This document shows, in pieces, positions 11,793-21,760 of a DNA stretch of 64,000 nucleotides (position 1 is the stretch's first letter; every line of letters begins with the position of its first letter). Location: the NCBI RefSeq assembly GCF_021018895.1, contig NC_079364.1, positions 2,134,901 to 2,198,900 on the forward strand, written 5' to 3'. The DNA comes from Seriola aureovittata (lineage: Eukaryota > Chordata > Actinopteri > Carangiformes > Carangidae). The notes below the pieces were generated by a model. It saw nothing but the letters and a program-made list of their open reading frames with translations. It searched no databases and was not told where the DNA came from. A program made the position numbers and the translations under genes.

Positions 11793-12213
11793 ATGAACGC
11801 AGCAGCAGCAGGTGAAGGTGGCAAAGCCGCTCCCCCCAAGTTCAAGCAGAAGGAGACCAGGCAGTTCAAGAGCAAGGCTCCTAAAGCTGGACAGAAGGGG
11901 TGAGTGTGATCGTTTCCCTCCACTGCTCCGTTTCTTCCACCGACTCAAACATTCATGGAATATTTCACTTTGGTTTTTGTTGTTTTTTCCCACAGGTTCG
12001 ACAACGATGTCCCGGGGATGGAGGGTCTTGGAGGTGAGGGTGAATTTTATATTTAGTCTGGAAATATTCCAGGTTCAGATATTTAGTCCTGATTCATCTT
12101 TTGGGTTCTTCTTCTTCTTCTTCTTCTGTCCTGCAGACTCTGCCGTGGTCTGCCCCTGGGAGGCGTTCGGTGACATGGAGCTGAGCGACCTGGCTCAGTT
12201 TGGCATCGTGTAG
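11793..12213 (+). CDS. pde6h-like: PDE6 inhibitory gamma subunit, copy 2
   Basis: Coding exons are 11793-11899, 11996-12033 and 12137-12213, giving 73 residues and GT-AG introns at the same positions and phases as copy 1. It shares PPKFKQ (14-19), TRQFKSK (22-28), APKAGQKGF, a VPGMEGLG linker and an identical C-terminal block from CPWEAF to the end (54-73). Differences lie in the N-terminal ten residues (AAAAGEGGKAA against [12 protein letters not shown]), a one-codon insertion in exon 2 (FDND against FDD) and a matching one-residue shortening at the N-terminus. Like copy 1 it lacks the TPRKGP phosphosite segment of PDE6G/H. It is a tandem paralogue that kept its own promoter. The function is inhibition of photoreceptor cGMP phosphodiesterase, from family knowledge. 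Confidence 0.93.
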
Positions 12214-12442
12214 ACCTGTTGGATGAGGGGCGCCGACCCTGGTCCTGGACAGATGTGACAGATGTGACCTCACAGTATCACTGTGGTTTAACAAGAGCTG
12301 AATATAAAGAGCTGGAGAAATGATTTCACCTGGATCAGACATGTCTCTGCAGCGTCAGGGTCCGGCACCAAACACAGTGGATAAATCTACTATTATATTT
12401 ATTTTTGTAGTTGCTGTTTGAATATATAAATATTATTTTTTC

Positions 12443-12448
12443 AATAAA
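12443..12448 (+). terminator. Poly(A) signal of PDE6 gamma copy 2
   Basis: AATAAA in an AT-rich context, 230 bp after the stop codon. Confidence 0.6.
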
Positions 12449-12449
12449 C

Positions 12450-12575
12450 ATACAGTAAATGAGAAACTACCTCTTACTCTTTTTGATCATTAATCAAAAT
12501 AGTTTATCCAGCCATGTTTTATTTCCTTTAGTTCATCTTTATTCTTCATACAGCCACAGCCTCATTATATTCATG

Positions 12576-12623
<48 letters not shown>

Positions 12624-12791
12624 TACACACACTCAATAAAAGTTTTTTCCCTCAGTCTGTTATGTTACGTGTTTTTTTTTTTTCAATTGTCTCTTTACTT
12701 TTTTACCTCAGTAACTCAGCCAGGATGATATTAGCGCTGCAGTGAAGAGGGACAGTATTCATTATAATGTCAGTAGAAGGAGACTCTTCAG

Positions 12792-12877
<86 letters not shown>

Positions 12878-12973
12878 GGTTAAACTATATGTGAAGAGCT
12901 GGAGACAAATCACAGTCTCCACTGGGGATTTAATGATTTAATCCCAACAAGGAAACATTATGACAGAATCAGT
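12450..12973. repeat. Intergenic with (TA)n/(CA)n and (GATA)n microsatellites
   Basis: An AT/AC repeat lies at about 12580-12632, and a GATA tetranucleotide array of about 85 bp at 12793-12878. No gene is supported. Confidence 0.85.
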
Positions 12974-13035
12974 GATGAAACACAAACGTGAGTAAATCTT
13001 CTGTATTAGAAATGTGCTGCTCTGTATGAACCACA
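12974..13035 (+). repeat. Exon-like sequence repeated at 39074-39135
   Basis: GATGAAACACAAACGTGAGT and the next 40 bp recur with few changes at 39074. Both copies contain AAAC|GTGAGT, a good splice-donor context, and both follow a CAACAAG-AAAC stretch. The copies lie either side of the whole transposon/U6 complex. It may be a 5' UTR exon of a GCAP gene and a displaced duplicate, or simply a dispersed repeat. Confidence 0.7.
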
Positions 13036-14569
13036 GTGGACAAGTTAATTGGGAGCAGATGAAACATCAGGATCTGAAGACGATCACAGAAGTGGGAAAA
13101 ACAAAGACAGGAAGAAAAACAACCAACTAGAGGCGATCAGACCATCACATCGTGGACGATGAATCGCACAGAAAGCAATAAAAGCTGCTATATTTAGATA
13201 TTTAACTAAAAAAGTTCAGTCGCTGTTAACCAGCCCATTAACTGTTAAACAGCTAACCCGCTCACTGCAGCTGCCCATGGCAGAGCGTGACGTATTGGCA
13301 CAGGTACCAGCTCTCCACCTGAGCAGAACACGAACTACCACGTGCAGCGGAGTTGCAGTGGGCACGAGGCGGGACCAGCAGAGGAAGCGACTGCACTTTC
13401 AAATTAAAGTACTTACATGTTGCACCTGATAAATAAATAATATAAATCGCTGTCCAAACAAATACACAATATGAACTGAGCAAAAAGGTGCGATTGGTTG
13501 TGACACAACTGTTAAGCAAAAGACGGTATTGTGGGCGAAGAATAGGACCGGAAGTCATAAATCATGAAGTGACGGGCTTTACACAACTACTCATGTGATC
13601 ACAAGTTCAACTAAATCTGTGGGGAGACTCCAGATTCAGATCGTGAATCGTGATTCTACCTAAAAACATTGTCATATGATCTTTTGGCCAGAAACATGAA
13701 ACAAACTTAACACTGAAGAAGAATAAATAAGGGAAATAAACCAAAGACGTCGCCTAACACCCCTCTGCTTAAAGAAACGACGCACACTTCAGGGTCATCT
13801 CAACCTAAACTCCCAGCTGTACATTTTACAACATACATTAATTTTTGAATTTTTTGATTTATATTTGTAAATACTTATTTGCACATCAGGAGGGAGAGTT
13901 TAGACCACAACCCAACGACAGAGCTATTTATGTCATATGGACAAGAACTGGAAACAAAGATAAATTAACAGGATTAAATAAATAATCCTAAATAATTGAA
14001 TGTATTGATTTGTTGCATAGACAAGCTATTTGTCTTCCAGGGTCTCAACAAACGATGGCTTTTCTTGTGGTTTAGAATAAAAAAACAAAAAATACAATTT
14101 GAATTTAAAGTCTTAAACAACACCTTGAGTTCTGTCTCTTTAGCCAAGCACATCCCTCTCAGGGAGCCCAACAACACGAACTGCCATAAAAATATTTTAT
14201 GTTGTCATTTGATATATTTGTTTACACATTTTATTTATGCAATTTATTTGTGATTATACGCTATATTTTCTTTTATCTGTATTGGATATGCAAGACGCAG
14301 GAACTTACGCCTGTGTTGCACGGGACACTTTAAGTTGTAACACTCACCTTCCGAAGACCACCATGGATGTATTATTAGAAGTGAGTCTCAGGATTTAACT
14401 GTCAAAGATCCTCTATAGAGAAGATGCTGCACTACAGGCAGCACCAATGAAATGAGACAGTTCCGGTCTCCTAAGTGGGTGCTGTCCCTCAGCCCCTCCC
14501 TCAAGTGAAGGCAACTGGCATGAAATGTGACAGCAGCCAATAATACAATCTATACCTGTCTAGACTCAC
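13036..14569. other. Intergenic, no gene recognised
   Basis: The open frames are short and have no family features. The interval 13260-13400 is GC-richer, with E-box-like CACGTG at 13338-13343, but no transcript structure is evident. Confidence 0.5.
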
Positions 14570-14649
14570 CTCTCTGCATCCTTTGGGAAAGAAAAGACAG
14601 ATCCGTTTTTGTTGTTATTGTAGCCTGTTGCTGCACAAAGCTCGGGCAT
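14570..14649 (-). pseudogene. THAP-domain first exon remnant
   Basis: On the minus strand, ATG at 14649-14647 opens MPELCAATGYNNNKNGS...FSFPKDAE and runs into a GTGAGT donor at 14569-14564, after 26 codons plus two bases. THAP zinc fingers begin MPxxCxxxxCxN and carry a FHRFPKD-like motif, so the resemblance is specific. The second zinc-ligand Cys is Tyr here, so a working C2CH finger is unlikely. No continuation exon was found. It could be a decayed THAP gene or the N-terminus of a P-element/Kolobok-type transposase. Confidence 0.6.
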
Positions 14650-16004
14650 TTTAACACTAATTGATGGATTACTTGTCCCTGTCAAAAGAACACAATAATA
14701 AACAATCTTTGTAACAGTCAAAAGGGCATAAACCACATTCAGGATAAGTGCATTAACTATAGGAACAACTGAGCAAGCAGTTATAAGAATAGAACTATTG
14801 GTCAGAGGAAAGAAGATGGAGGAATTAATAAGTTTAATAAAATAAATAATACACATAATAAACAATTATACATTTAAGAGAAAAAATACTTAAAATCGTT
14901 ATTAATTATAAAAAGGGACAATAGAAATCAGTCAGGTATTAAAGTGCATTTTAATACCTTTTGGTAATTTTTACACTGAGATTTTGTCCATGATGATGTG
15001 TTGATCCACCAAAGCCTTTTCCGCTTTGTTCATATTTAAATGTATTAATTAAGTCACTTATTTCATATTGTAAATGTAAAATTAGTGCCAGGCTGCATGG
15101 TGTCACTCTTTGTTATGAATTAGGTCAATACAATACAATATTTCAACACTGCAGAATTTCAATTTCCACAAATGTAGCCGTCACAGAACCCAGGTATTTT
15201 CATTAAGTACATTACTGTCCCAGATATTTGATTTGAAAAAGATTAAATAAATCCAAAATATTTTTTTTTTTTAATTTAATTTAATTTAAATGATAATGAA
15301 TGCCACTGAACATTTTGTATACATAACACACAATGACGATGTGGGGAGTAAGAGACACGACGATGAGGACATCCAGGACGGTTCTTCCCCTCAGGGACCG
15401 GCGGGAGAAGGGGAGCAGGTTGCACCATCTCAGGCCACCACCGCCAACCCAGTGGACGTGAAGTCAGAGGTCTAATTTTACCAAACTGAGACAATTTAAG
15501 CTATAAACTAAAGCAATTTGGTTGTTGTGAGTGGAAGACAGGCTGGTGAACTTACGCTGTACAACTGCCAAGTTGAGCTCTCACTTGGAAAAATGTTGCT
15601 GTGACTTGACAAAGATGGCGGCATTAAGGCAAGGCAAAACTTCAGGTGAGAAGTCTGTGGCATCAGTTTGGAGGATTGGCTTTTGTCCTGGATGGAAACA
15701 AACGGGAAATTAATTACACTAGTGTTGACCAAGATAAAGCAATGATTTCCATGACTGCATATAAGAGAAAACATAACACTTTGATTTCTCCTTCGGGATC
15801 AATAGGGTTAGCAATTTTAGCCGTCTTAAATAAAAAACAGGCCTTTTCGTTGTTAATGTTTTCTGGTGATTTTATATTTTGTTATACTAAAAAATGAAAA
15901 TCAAACAACTTAAAACTTTTCTCGCCCGTTTTAACCGTGGAAAAGAAAAAGATCCTATTTAAATTTTTTATTTTTGAGTTCTACAGGAGTATTACGGTCA
16001 CATT
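14650..16004. other. Intergenic, unclassified
   Basis: A 61-codon acidic open frame at 15290-15475 (DDVGSKRHDDEDIQDG, then a Gln/Ala-rich tail) has coding-like composition but no recognised family and no clear splice context. At 15615-15644 an ATGGCGGC start runs to a TTCAG|GTGAGA donor and resembles a first coding exon with no partner. Both are weak. Confidence 0.3.
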
Positions 16005-16515
16005 GAGGAAAAAAAAAGTGAAGTTACGAGAATAAAGTCTAGATTTTGAGCATAAAATCATTATGGCAATAAAGTCGTATTATTACAAAAATAAAGTTAC
16101 AAGACATCCATTACAAGAATTAAAAATATAAAGTTTTGAGAGAAAAAAAAAATTTTTTAGGAATATTACCAGCAGCCAATAAAACAGGTGAAAGGTGAGT
16201 CACTGGCAGAATCTCTTCAACATCCTGATGACGAGGATGATGATGGTGATGAACCAAACCATGAAGTATTTCCTTATTTGTGAAACCTCTGCTGAAGTGT
16301 AACTTAACAGGATGCTCCATGTTCCTCATTTTAAAGCCTCTGACATTTCTGTCTAAAACAACACAGAACCAAAAATTATGACTTTATTCTCATAAAATTG
16401 TGACTTTTCTCATAAAAGTACGACTTTTGTGGCTTTTTTTTCTTGAAACATTGTGATTTTACTCTCAAAATTAGCCTTTGACTTTATTCCAATAATACTT
16501 TAACTTTATTCTTGT
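16005..16515. repeat. AT-rich repeat of AATAAAGTC motifs in both orientations
   Basis: Many copies of AATAAAGTC appear before 16140 and of its complement GACTTTATT after 16380, so the block reads as a loose inverted repeat. The same motif class recurs at the edges of the other two units (about 26110-26335 and 26805-26945). Confidence 0.75.
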
Positions 16516-16641
16516 AATTTCAGATATAGTTTTTTTTTCTTTTTTAAATACTTGTTCGTTTCTGAAAAGAAAATCTAATGATCAATAGATAAAAAACATT
16601 GACTCAGCTTCCGCCGTGTTATTTTTGCATACTTTACTACA

Positions 16642-17683
16642 AGGTCACGTAGATGTGAGCGGAAGGGTCACGTGCACATTTGGAAATTACCTGACCGCTC
16701 GTTACGTCCCACGCGCAACGCAGCAGTGGTAAGGAACAAATTATACAGATTTTTCACTTGGCATCGGTATAAAGTGTCTGATAAAGACTTCTGAGCAACA
16801 TGTGACTTATTTCCCTGTCTGTAGGTCGAAGTGTCGGGCTCGTGGATGTTGAATTGAGGAGCACGCGATGCGGCGCTAGCTGGAGGCTAATTCGGAAGCT
16901 AGCGTGTGCGTCGAGTGTCACCCTGAGGCCTAGCTCTTCAGGTGAGCTGGATTCTTCTGTCCTTGTTGTTCCCGACTGAGTTGAGTGAGTGTTTTGCTCC
17001 GTTTAATTTGATATTTTCACTGACTTTGTCCGTGTAAAGTTGTAATTAATTCAGTTAATTCTCATGAGTGTAAAAGTCACCGCCAGTATAACCGTCTGTA
17101 CCAGTGTCTGTTCACAAGTTCAATAAATATGTAAATCCATGGTGATTAATGAAAGACACGCATTTCTTCAGGAGGTTAAACACATTCTGAAGATGTTGTG
17201 GTAAATTCGGCTTATAAATATTAATCACAGCGACACTTAATGTCACTAATTGAAACGTTTAGGGTGTTTCCACTGCTCACCTGGATCCCCAGAGGTTCGT
17301 AGGGAGAACAGACATGAAGCTCACTGAACGTTATTTTTTATGCCGGATGTTCTAATGTAAACCTCCGGTGGAAAAGAGCATTAAATTATGTTTAAAGAGA
17401 TAAAAATGCTTTGTGGAAAAACGATAAGATTTTAAATGGTCAAATTTCACAAATAGATTACGGTGTCTTTGCATTAAACAGAGCGGTGTGCTTAATGGAC
17501 TGTTGTTGTTTAACAATACAGCACTTCACATCAAACGTATGTAATTAAATAACCAGTTGTTTGTCAGTAATATTTGATGTTGTTTCTCTGTCCAGGTTCT
17601 ACAGCGCCCCTCAGTCCACAGACGGTCACACACTGACACCTGGTGGAGAGTTTGTGAAACTGCAGTTGAGTATTGTGAATAAA
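16642..17683 (+). ncRNA. Exon-like non-coding transcript segment upstream of U6 (unit A)
   Basis: A GC-rich, promoter-like start contains TCACGTGCAC (E-box). It is followed by an exon-like stretch ending TTCAG|GTGAGC (donor 16942), an intron of about 650 bp, an acceptor CTGTCCAG at 17588-17595, and a short last exon with AATAAA at 17678-17683. No coding frame is present. Equivalent positions: unit B donor at 25661-25660 with AATAAA complement near 24920; unit C donor at 27361, acceptor at 28013 and AATAAA at 28096-28101. All splice signals are kept in the three copies, but the copies are too young for that to prove function. Confidence 0.35.
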
Positions 17684-17866
17684 ACGTAAGGAGCAGACTA
17701 GAAGAAGAGGGCTTCAGTGATTCTTGTTCTGATACTGTGTCATTGTCATGTATGTCTAGACTCTCTGGGAATGTTATTCTTATGTGAATGCAGGAGGGAG
17801 AGCCGGGGCTTAGACAACAGGATTGGTGGGCTGCAGGCGGGAGAACAAAAGACTAAGATAAGGCTC

Positions 17867-18116
17867 TTTGCATAAACTCCCATCAGCCCTGTGAGCTCTG
17901 GAGACTGTAAACAAAGCAATAAAGTCCTAAAACCGGGTCCAATCGAGTCACCTTGGTCCAGAGTAGGTATAGGGATCTTAATGCGTTACCCGGAAGTCTG
18001 TAAATTGTAGTTTTCTGTAAAGCGAAAGTGAACATAGAACGACTTTATTCTCTTAGAAACGTAAGTTTCGTATTCACCATGACAGTGTGTACTTCCGGTG
18101 CAGACCCGGATATATA
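17867..18116 (+). promoter_or_regulatory. U6 pol III promoter, unit A
   Basis: The vertebrate type-3 pol III layout relative to +1 at 18140 is as follows. A TATATA box lies at 18111-18116 (-29). A proximal sequence element TTCACCATGACAGTG begins at 18073 (-67), close to the TCACCNTNAC consensus. An SPH/ZNF143-like ACTACAATTTAC lies on the opposite strand near 18001-18013. An octamer-like TTTGCAT at 17867-17873 sits in distal-element position. Confidence 0.75.
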
Positions 18117-18139
18117 CTGAGCCGAACCTTGTGATTGTC

Positions 18140-18154
18140 GTGTTACTTCGGTAA

Positions 18155-18195
<41 letters not shown>

Positions 18196-18245
18196 GGCCC
18201 CTGCGCAAGGATGACACGCAAATTCGTGAAGCGTTCCTCATTTTT
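18140..18245 (+). ncRNA. rnu6: U6 spliceosomal snRNA (unit A)
   Basis: U6 pairs with U4 and then with U2 and the 5' splice site, and forms the catalytic core of the spliceosome. Visible hallmarks are the 5' stem-loop, the ATATACTAAAATTGGAACGA segment, the ACAGAGA box, the AGC triad (TTAGCATGGCCCC), the internal stem-loop region GACACGCAAATTCGTGAAGC, and a terminal TTTTT for pol III. The length is 106 nt, the normal size. The 5' stem is GTGTTACTTCGGTAACAC instead of the usual GTGCTYGCTTCGGCAGCAC type. The changes on the two arms compensate each other, giving a perfect 7-bp stem with a UUCG loop. Confidence 0.93.
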
Positions 18246-18479
18246 CATTCAAATATTAATTATTCTCCACTGACTCTAATGGAACAGCGCCCCCACCGCC
18301 GGCGGCGCTGCCGGGAACTGCAGCGGCAGGAGTAGCTGTCTGTTACAAACTGCATCTGAAGTCATTATATGACTAAACCGACCTGCTCTTAAAAATCAAC
18401 GACTGTTAATAAAAACTACACGTCACACAGACAAAGGAACGGTAAGTGAAATAAATTAACTTAAAACTTACTTTTTCCG

Positions 18480-19263
18480 CGGGGTCGGAGCTTTGGACCT
18501 GTCCCGTCTCCAGTTAGTTTAGAGCGGGGGGCGAGAGCCGGTCCACCGCAGGAGAGCGTCGTCCACACCGGGGAGCGGACCGAGGTGTTCCCACATCCAC
18601 CACCATCTCAGCCCAGCCTCACACGGGAACCTCCCCGACAACCCGCTGCCTGTCCGGCTGCCGACCACCCACCCTCCGGTAGCAGCGTCCTCCAGGCTTG
18701 GCTCCCCGCGCACTCTGCTCCTCTCTGGGTCACACAGGTGCAGTCACCCGCTCTCATCATCTCAGGTGCAATCACTCACTGTCATCAGCTGCACGCGATG
18801 TTTCAACTCATTTTCTGCTCTGAAACTATTGAAACGTTATTTTTTCTCCAAACCTCCTGCTCACGTACTGACCCTCGGTCAGACCCTGGTCCTCATGATC
18901 CAGCTTCTCCGGTTCAGCCCGACTCTCTCTCTCCTCCAGTTATTGACTAAAACTCGTGTAGAAACCTGCTCATCTCCTGTAGAGAGCGTGACTCCGCGTG
19001 ACGTTAGAAACAATCTGTGGTCGTTATATATCTGTTTTGTTTCTGTGTGAACAATTGAGACTATTTATTTTTTTCTGTATTTTCAGACCTGCTGTTCAGT
19101 CCTGACCCGTCCTCTCCTGTTTCAGTGATGATCAGCTGTTCCTTCTCTGTGTGAAGGATCACAGCGCCACCTACCGGAGGAACTACATGTGACACTCTGA
19201 AGTAAAATGTCACAACACACCTCAAATCTGAAAGTGACTTCCGGTGAGGTGCTTCTAAATAAA
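18480..19263 (+). ncRNA. Exon-like non-coding segment downstream of U6 (unit A)
   Basis: A CpG-rich stretch ends CACACAG|GTGCAG (donor 18738). An acceptor CTGTTTCAG at 19117-19125 is followed by a last exon with AATAAA at 19258-19263. Open frames of 121 and 94 codons here persist in all copies, but only because the DNA is near-identical. They show no protein family features. The plus orientation is inferred from the splice signals alone. Confidence 0.25.
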
Positions 19264-19399
19264 AGCCCCAGTGTGTTGATGGAGAACAATAGAACAGATA
19301 ACATTATTGATAACACCATTAACATCTCTGGGAATTTCTATTATTATTTCCACTATATCAAACAGTCTGAGCTTAAATACAACAGTAAACAGATGCTCC

Positions 19400-20880
19400 G
19401 GGTCTCTCCCTCCCCAGAAGGTCAGCGGTTCGATACCCGGTTGTTACAAAACTGAAGAAAAGCTTCAGGGGTTGTTGCACAGTGTAACTAAGGTCTTTGT
19501 AAATAATGTGGCTGCCTGATAAACACAGAACAGTGATGTATTATCTCCCAGACGGTGACAGAGGAAAAACCAAGATTAAGTGTCTGAGTGAAGTTGTTGT
19601 TAAACTGGACTGAGATCATGTGACTGAAGGCACCAGCTGATTCTGACTGAGTTCTGTCATTAACATGAATAATTACTGACTTTTTAATGTTTTGGCCTTT
19701 GAACCCTGACACCATGACTGTCATGAGCCATCCATGTTATCTTGTTAGTGTTTCAGTTGCATGTTGTCCTCATGTTTACATGTTACATAATGTAAATAAA
19801 TCATAAATAATAAATCTTTCAAACAAAGTGCAGAGTGAACTATTTACTTTGTATTTATTTGCAGATTTAAAAACAACATAAACAGAGGAACACTGGCAGA
19901 AATGATAGATATGTAAGAAAGAAAGATAAATTATTTTTTAAAAAGAGAAAAGTCCCTCAGGTCCTCTTCTCTTTGGAGGGGTATCCGGCCTAAAGACGGT
20001 GGGGACCTCAGCGTCCTGCAGGTATGGTCCAGGTGGCAGGGGCAGGCTGTTCCACCCACTCAGGATGCCTTCAGCATCAGTGGGCCGTTTTGACACCTGC
20101 GGAAGCTTGGACTTTCCTAAAGAGTAAATGAACATCAGCAGAGTGGTCTACTACAGTGACACAGAACATGAGAGAGACATGTCATATTATTATATTAATG
20201 CAACTGGTGTGTGAAAACATTTCTTTTGAAGGAATGAAGCAGTTTGAATCTGTAACAGAGCAGAGGAGGACATGAGATCAAGGTGTTACTGCTGCATCAT
20301 ATATAAATACATATTCATACACAGTATATATATGTTTACACACAGATGTTATGACATGTTTTATATCTATAATCGACATCAGCTTCTTGAACAGCATGAT
20401 CACTGACATTTGTATGAATTACAAAAGCCTCATTCTCCCGCAAAAAAATTGTAAAAAAAATAAGGTAAAAGCAGCAAACAACATTAGCACTGTAACACTG
20501 TACAGACCGACTGACAGCGGTGTGTTAGCATCATGTTTTTAGCCTAAAGACGGTTGAACAACATGAATGTTAGCTGGCTAGCTCACAACAAATACAAATA
20601 TTGTATATCACGAATTCCACGAAGTTAAAATGATAATTTGACATTTACTACAAATCCGCAAATATACGGCGTATACAGTGATAACGATCACTCGGCGTTT
20701 CACAACGAGCCGTAAAAACCCTTCGGTAAACAAAGTCTGACTAATACATCAGTCACAAACAAGTTTACTTTCCTCAAATATCTGATGAAGACGACTGAAT
20801 ATTGTACTTACGTCTTCAATATTGTACTTACGTCTTCACCTCGTTCTTCTAGGAAGAAAATGCTTCACCTTGACCGTGGG
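19400..20880 (-). mobile_element. Internally deleted derivative of the large transposon (unit A)
   Basis: The minus strand aligns with both ends of the full element at 31.98-38.92 kb. Present are the 5' leader with its GTAAGT donor, the intron, the exon-1 acceptor region (CTTTAG at 20122-20117), then directly the exon-12-like PTVFRPDTP and the last-exon end (GGACCTGAGGGACTTTT) with its 3' flank. A 65-codon frame (20135-19938) bridges the junction. The whole catalytic core is missing and the ATG of exon 1 is lost. It ends near a tRNA-like B box, GGTTCGATACC, at 19427-19437. Confidence 0.85.
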
Positions 20881-20956
20881 CGTCACCGTTCAGAAGTTGG
20901 AACAAATCTACCTACCAAATGTTTATTGTTATAATGTTTATTATTCAGGATTTTAA

Positions 20957-21229
20957 CCCTTTAAATGCCAGTTTGAAGACATGTCGCCTCTTGTTTTATT
21001 AAAAAAACCAACACAGAATATGAGATATTTCCCACATAATACATGATGGAGGGATGTGACATTGTTTTATATCAGAGTCTTTTATATCAAGACATTTCTC
21101 AAAAGCAGATTATGATCAGGGCGACTTTTGAACACTGGAAATAAATCATGTACTCATCCCGGCAGTAGCCCCCGTGGCACTCAAAATTTCCCTTGAATTT
21201 TTATACACATACTGTGTCTAGATAAAGGG
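20957..21229. mobile_element. Possible piggyBac-type MITE
   Basis: TTAA at 20953-20956 and 21230-21233 flank an insert whose ends read CCCTTTAAATGCC and, inward from the right, CCCTTTATCTAG. A TTAA duplication with short CCC-type inverted ends is the piggyBac signature. No coding capacity. Confidence 0.45.
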
Positions 21230-21500
21230 TTAACCAACCACTGGTGTTTGATCATGTGACCTTGACAGTCACATGATCTCAGTCGAGTTTAACAACAACA
21301 ACAACAACAACAACAACTTACGTTATACATCGCTGAGAGGTTTTATTGTTGTACATTTATTAGGCTGCCACATTGTTCACATATACCTCAGGTAACAACC
21401 GCTAAAGCTTTTCTCGAGTTTTGTTACGAGCGGGGATCGAACCGCCGACCTCCCGCTCCGCGGCGGAAACACAGGAGCAAACCCCCCATTCCCTCCTCTT
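21200..21500 (+). repeat. Second copy of the large transposon's right end
   Basis: It matches 38637-38919 nearly throughout: ACATACTGTGT, GGTTAACCAACCACTGGTG, the (AAC)n run, ACGTTATACATCGCTGAGAGG, and the tRNA-like GGGGATCGAACCGCCGACC. It lies in the spacer between units A and B and abuts transposon left-end sequence. Confidence 0.85.
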
Positions 21501-21529
21501 TTCGCCGGGTCCCCACAGAGAAGAATACG

Positions 21530-21760
21530 GCAGAAAGTTCTGATTGTTCCAACTTCTGAACCAATGGCTGTCCTAGGCGATATCCCGCCTCTCCCAATCA
21601 ACGTGCTGTATTTGTTCCAATTCTTCCAAATTCCGGGAAACGGCCAGCCAATCAGATGGCCGGATTTGTTCCAATTTCGAGAATACATACTTCTGCCGTC
21701 CAATGGGAGAGCCGGATTTGTTCCAACTTCTGAACGGTGACGCCCACGGTCAAGGTGAAG
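21530..21760. repeat. Transposon left-end array of GGAACAAAT motifs
   Basis: Repeated TTTGTTCCAA motifs alternate with CCAAT-box-like CCAATCA and CCAATGGG. The same array is at 31846-32030. It is the presumed terminal/transposase-binding or promoter region of the element. Confidence 0.65.

Larger units (their letters stand above)
16193..20908 (+). repeat. U6-bearing repeat unit A
   Basis: About 4.7 kb, near-identical by eye to unit B (inverted) and unit C (same orientation). Order: AT-rich AATAAAGTC block, GC-rich exon-like segments (16640-17683), U6 gene (18140-18245), second GC-rich exon-like segment (18480-19263), and a deleted transposon derivative on the minus strand (about 19400-20908). 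The right boundary is where identity with B ends, inside GGAACAAATC. Confidence 0.93.

Noticed and set aside
12793..12878. CRISPR-like array
   Set aside because: A simple GATA tetranucleotide microsatellite without spacers.
17130..17195. C/D-box snoRNA in the intron upstream of U6
   Set aside because: The C box is imperfect (GTGATTA), and no terminal stem or guide element is convincing.
18135..18335. 66-codon open frame repeated in all three units
   Set aside because: It is the U6 gene and its flank read as protein; identity reflects the RNA and the recent duplication.
18519..19050. Open frames of 64, 94 and 121 codons conserved among units A, B and C
   Set aside because: Conserved only because the DNA is near-identical. 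Substitutions do not favour synonymous sites by eye and no protein family is recognisable.
20351..20542. 63-codon frame present in units A and B
   Set aside because: It lies in the transposon's leader intron, is lost in C, and has no family features.
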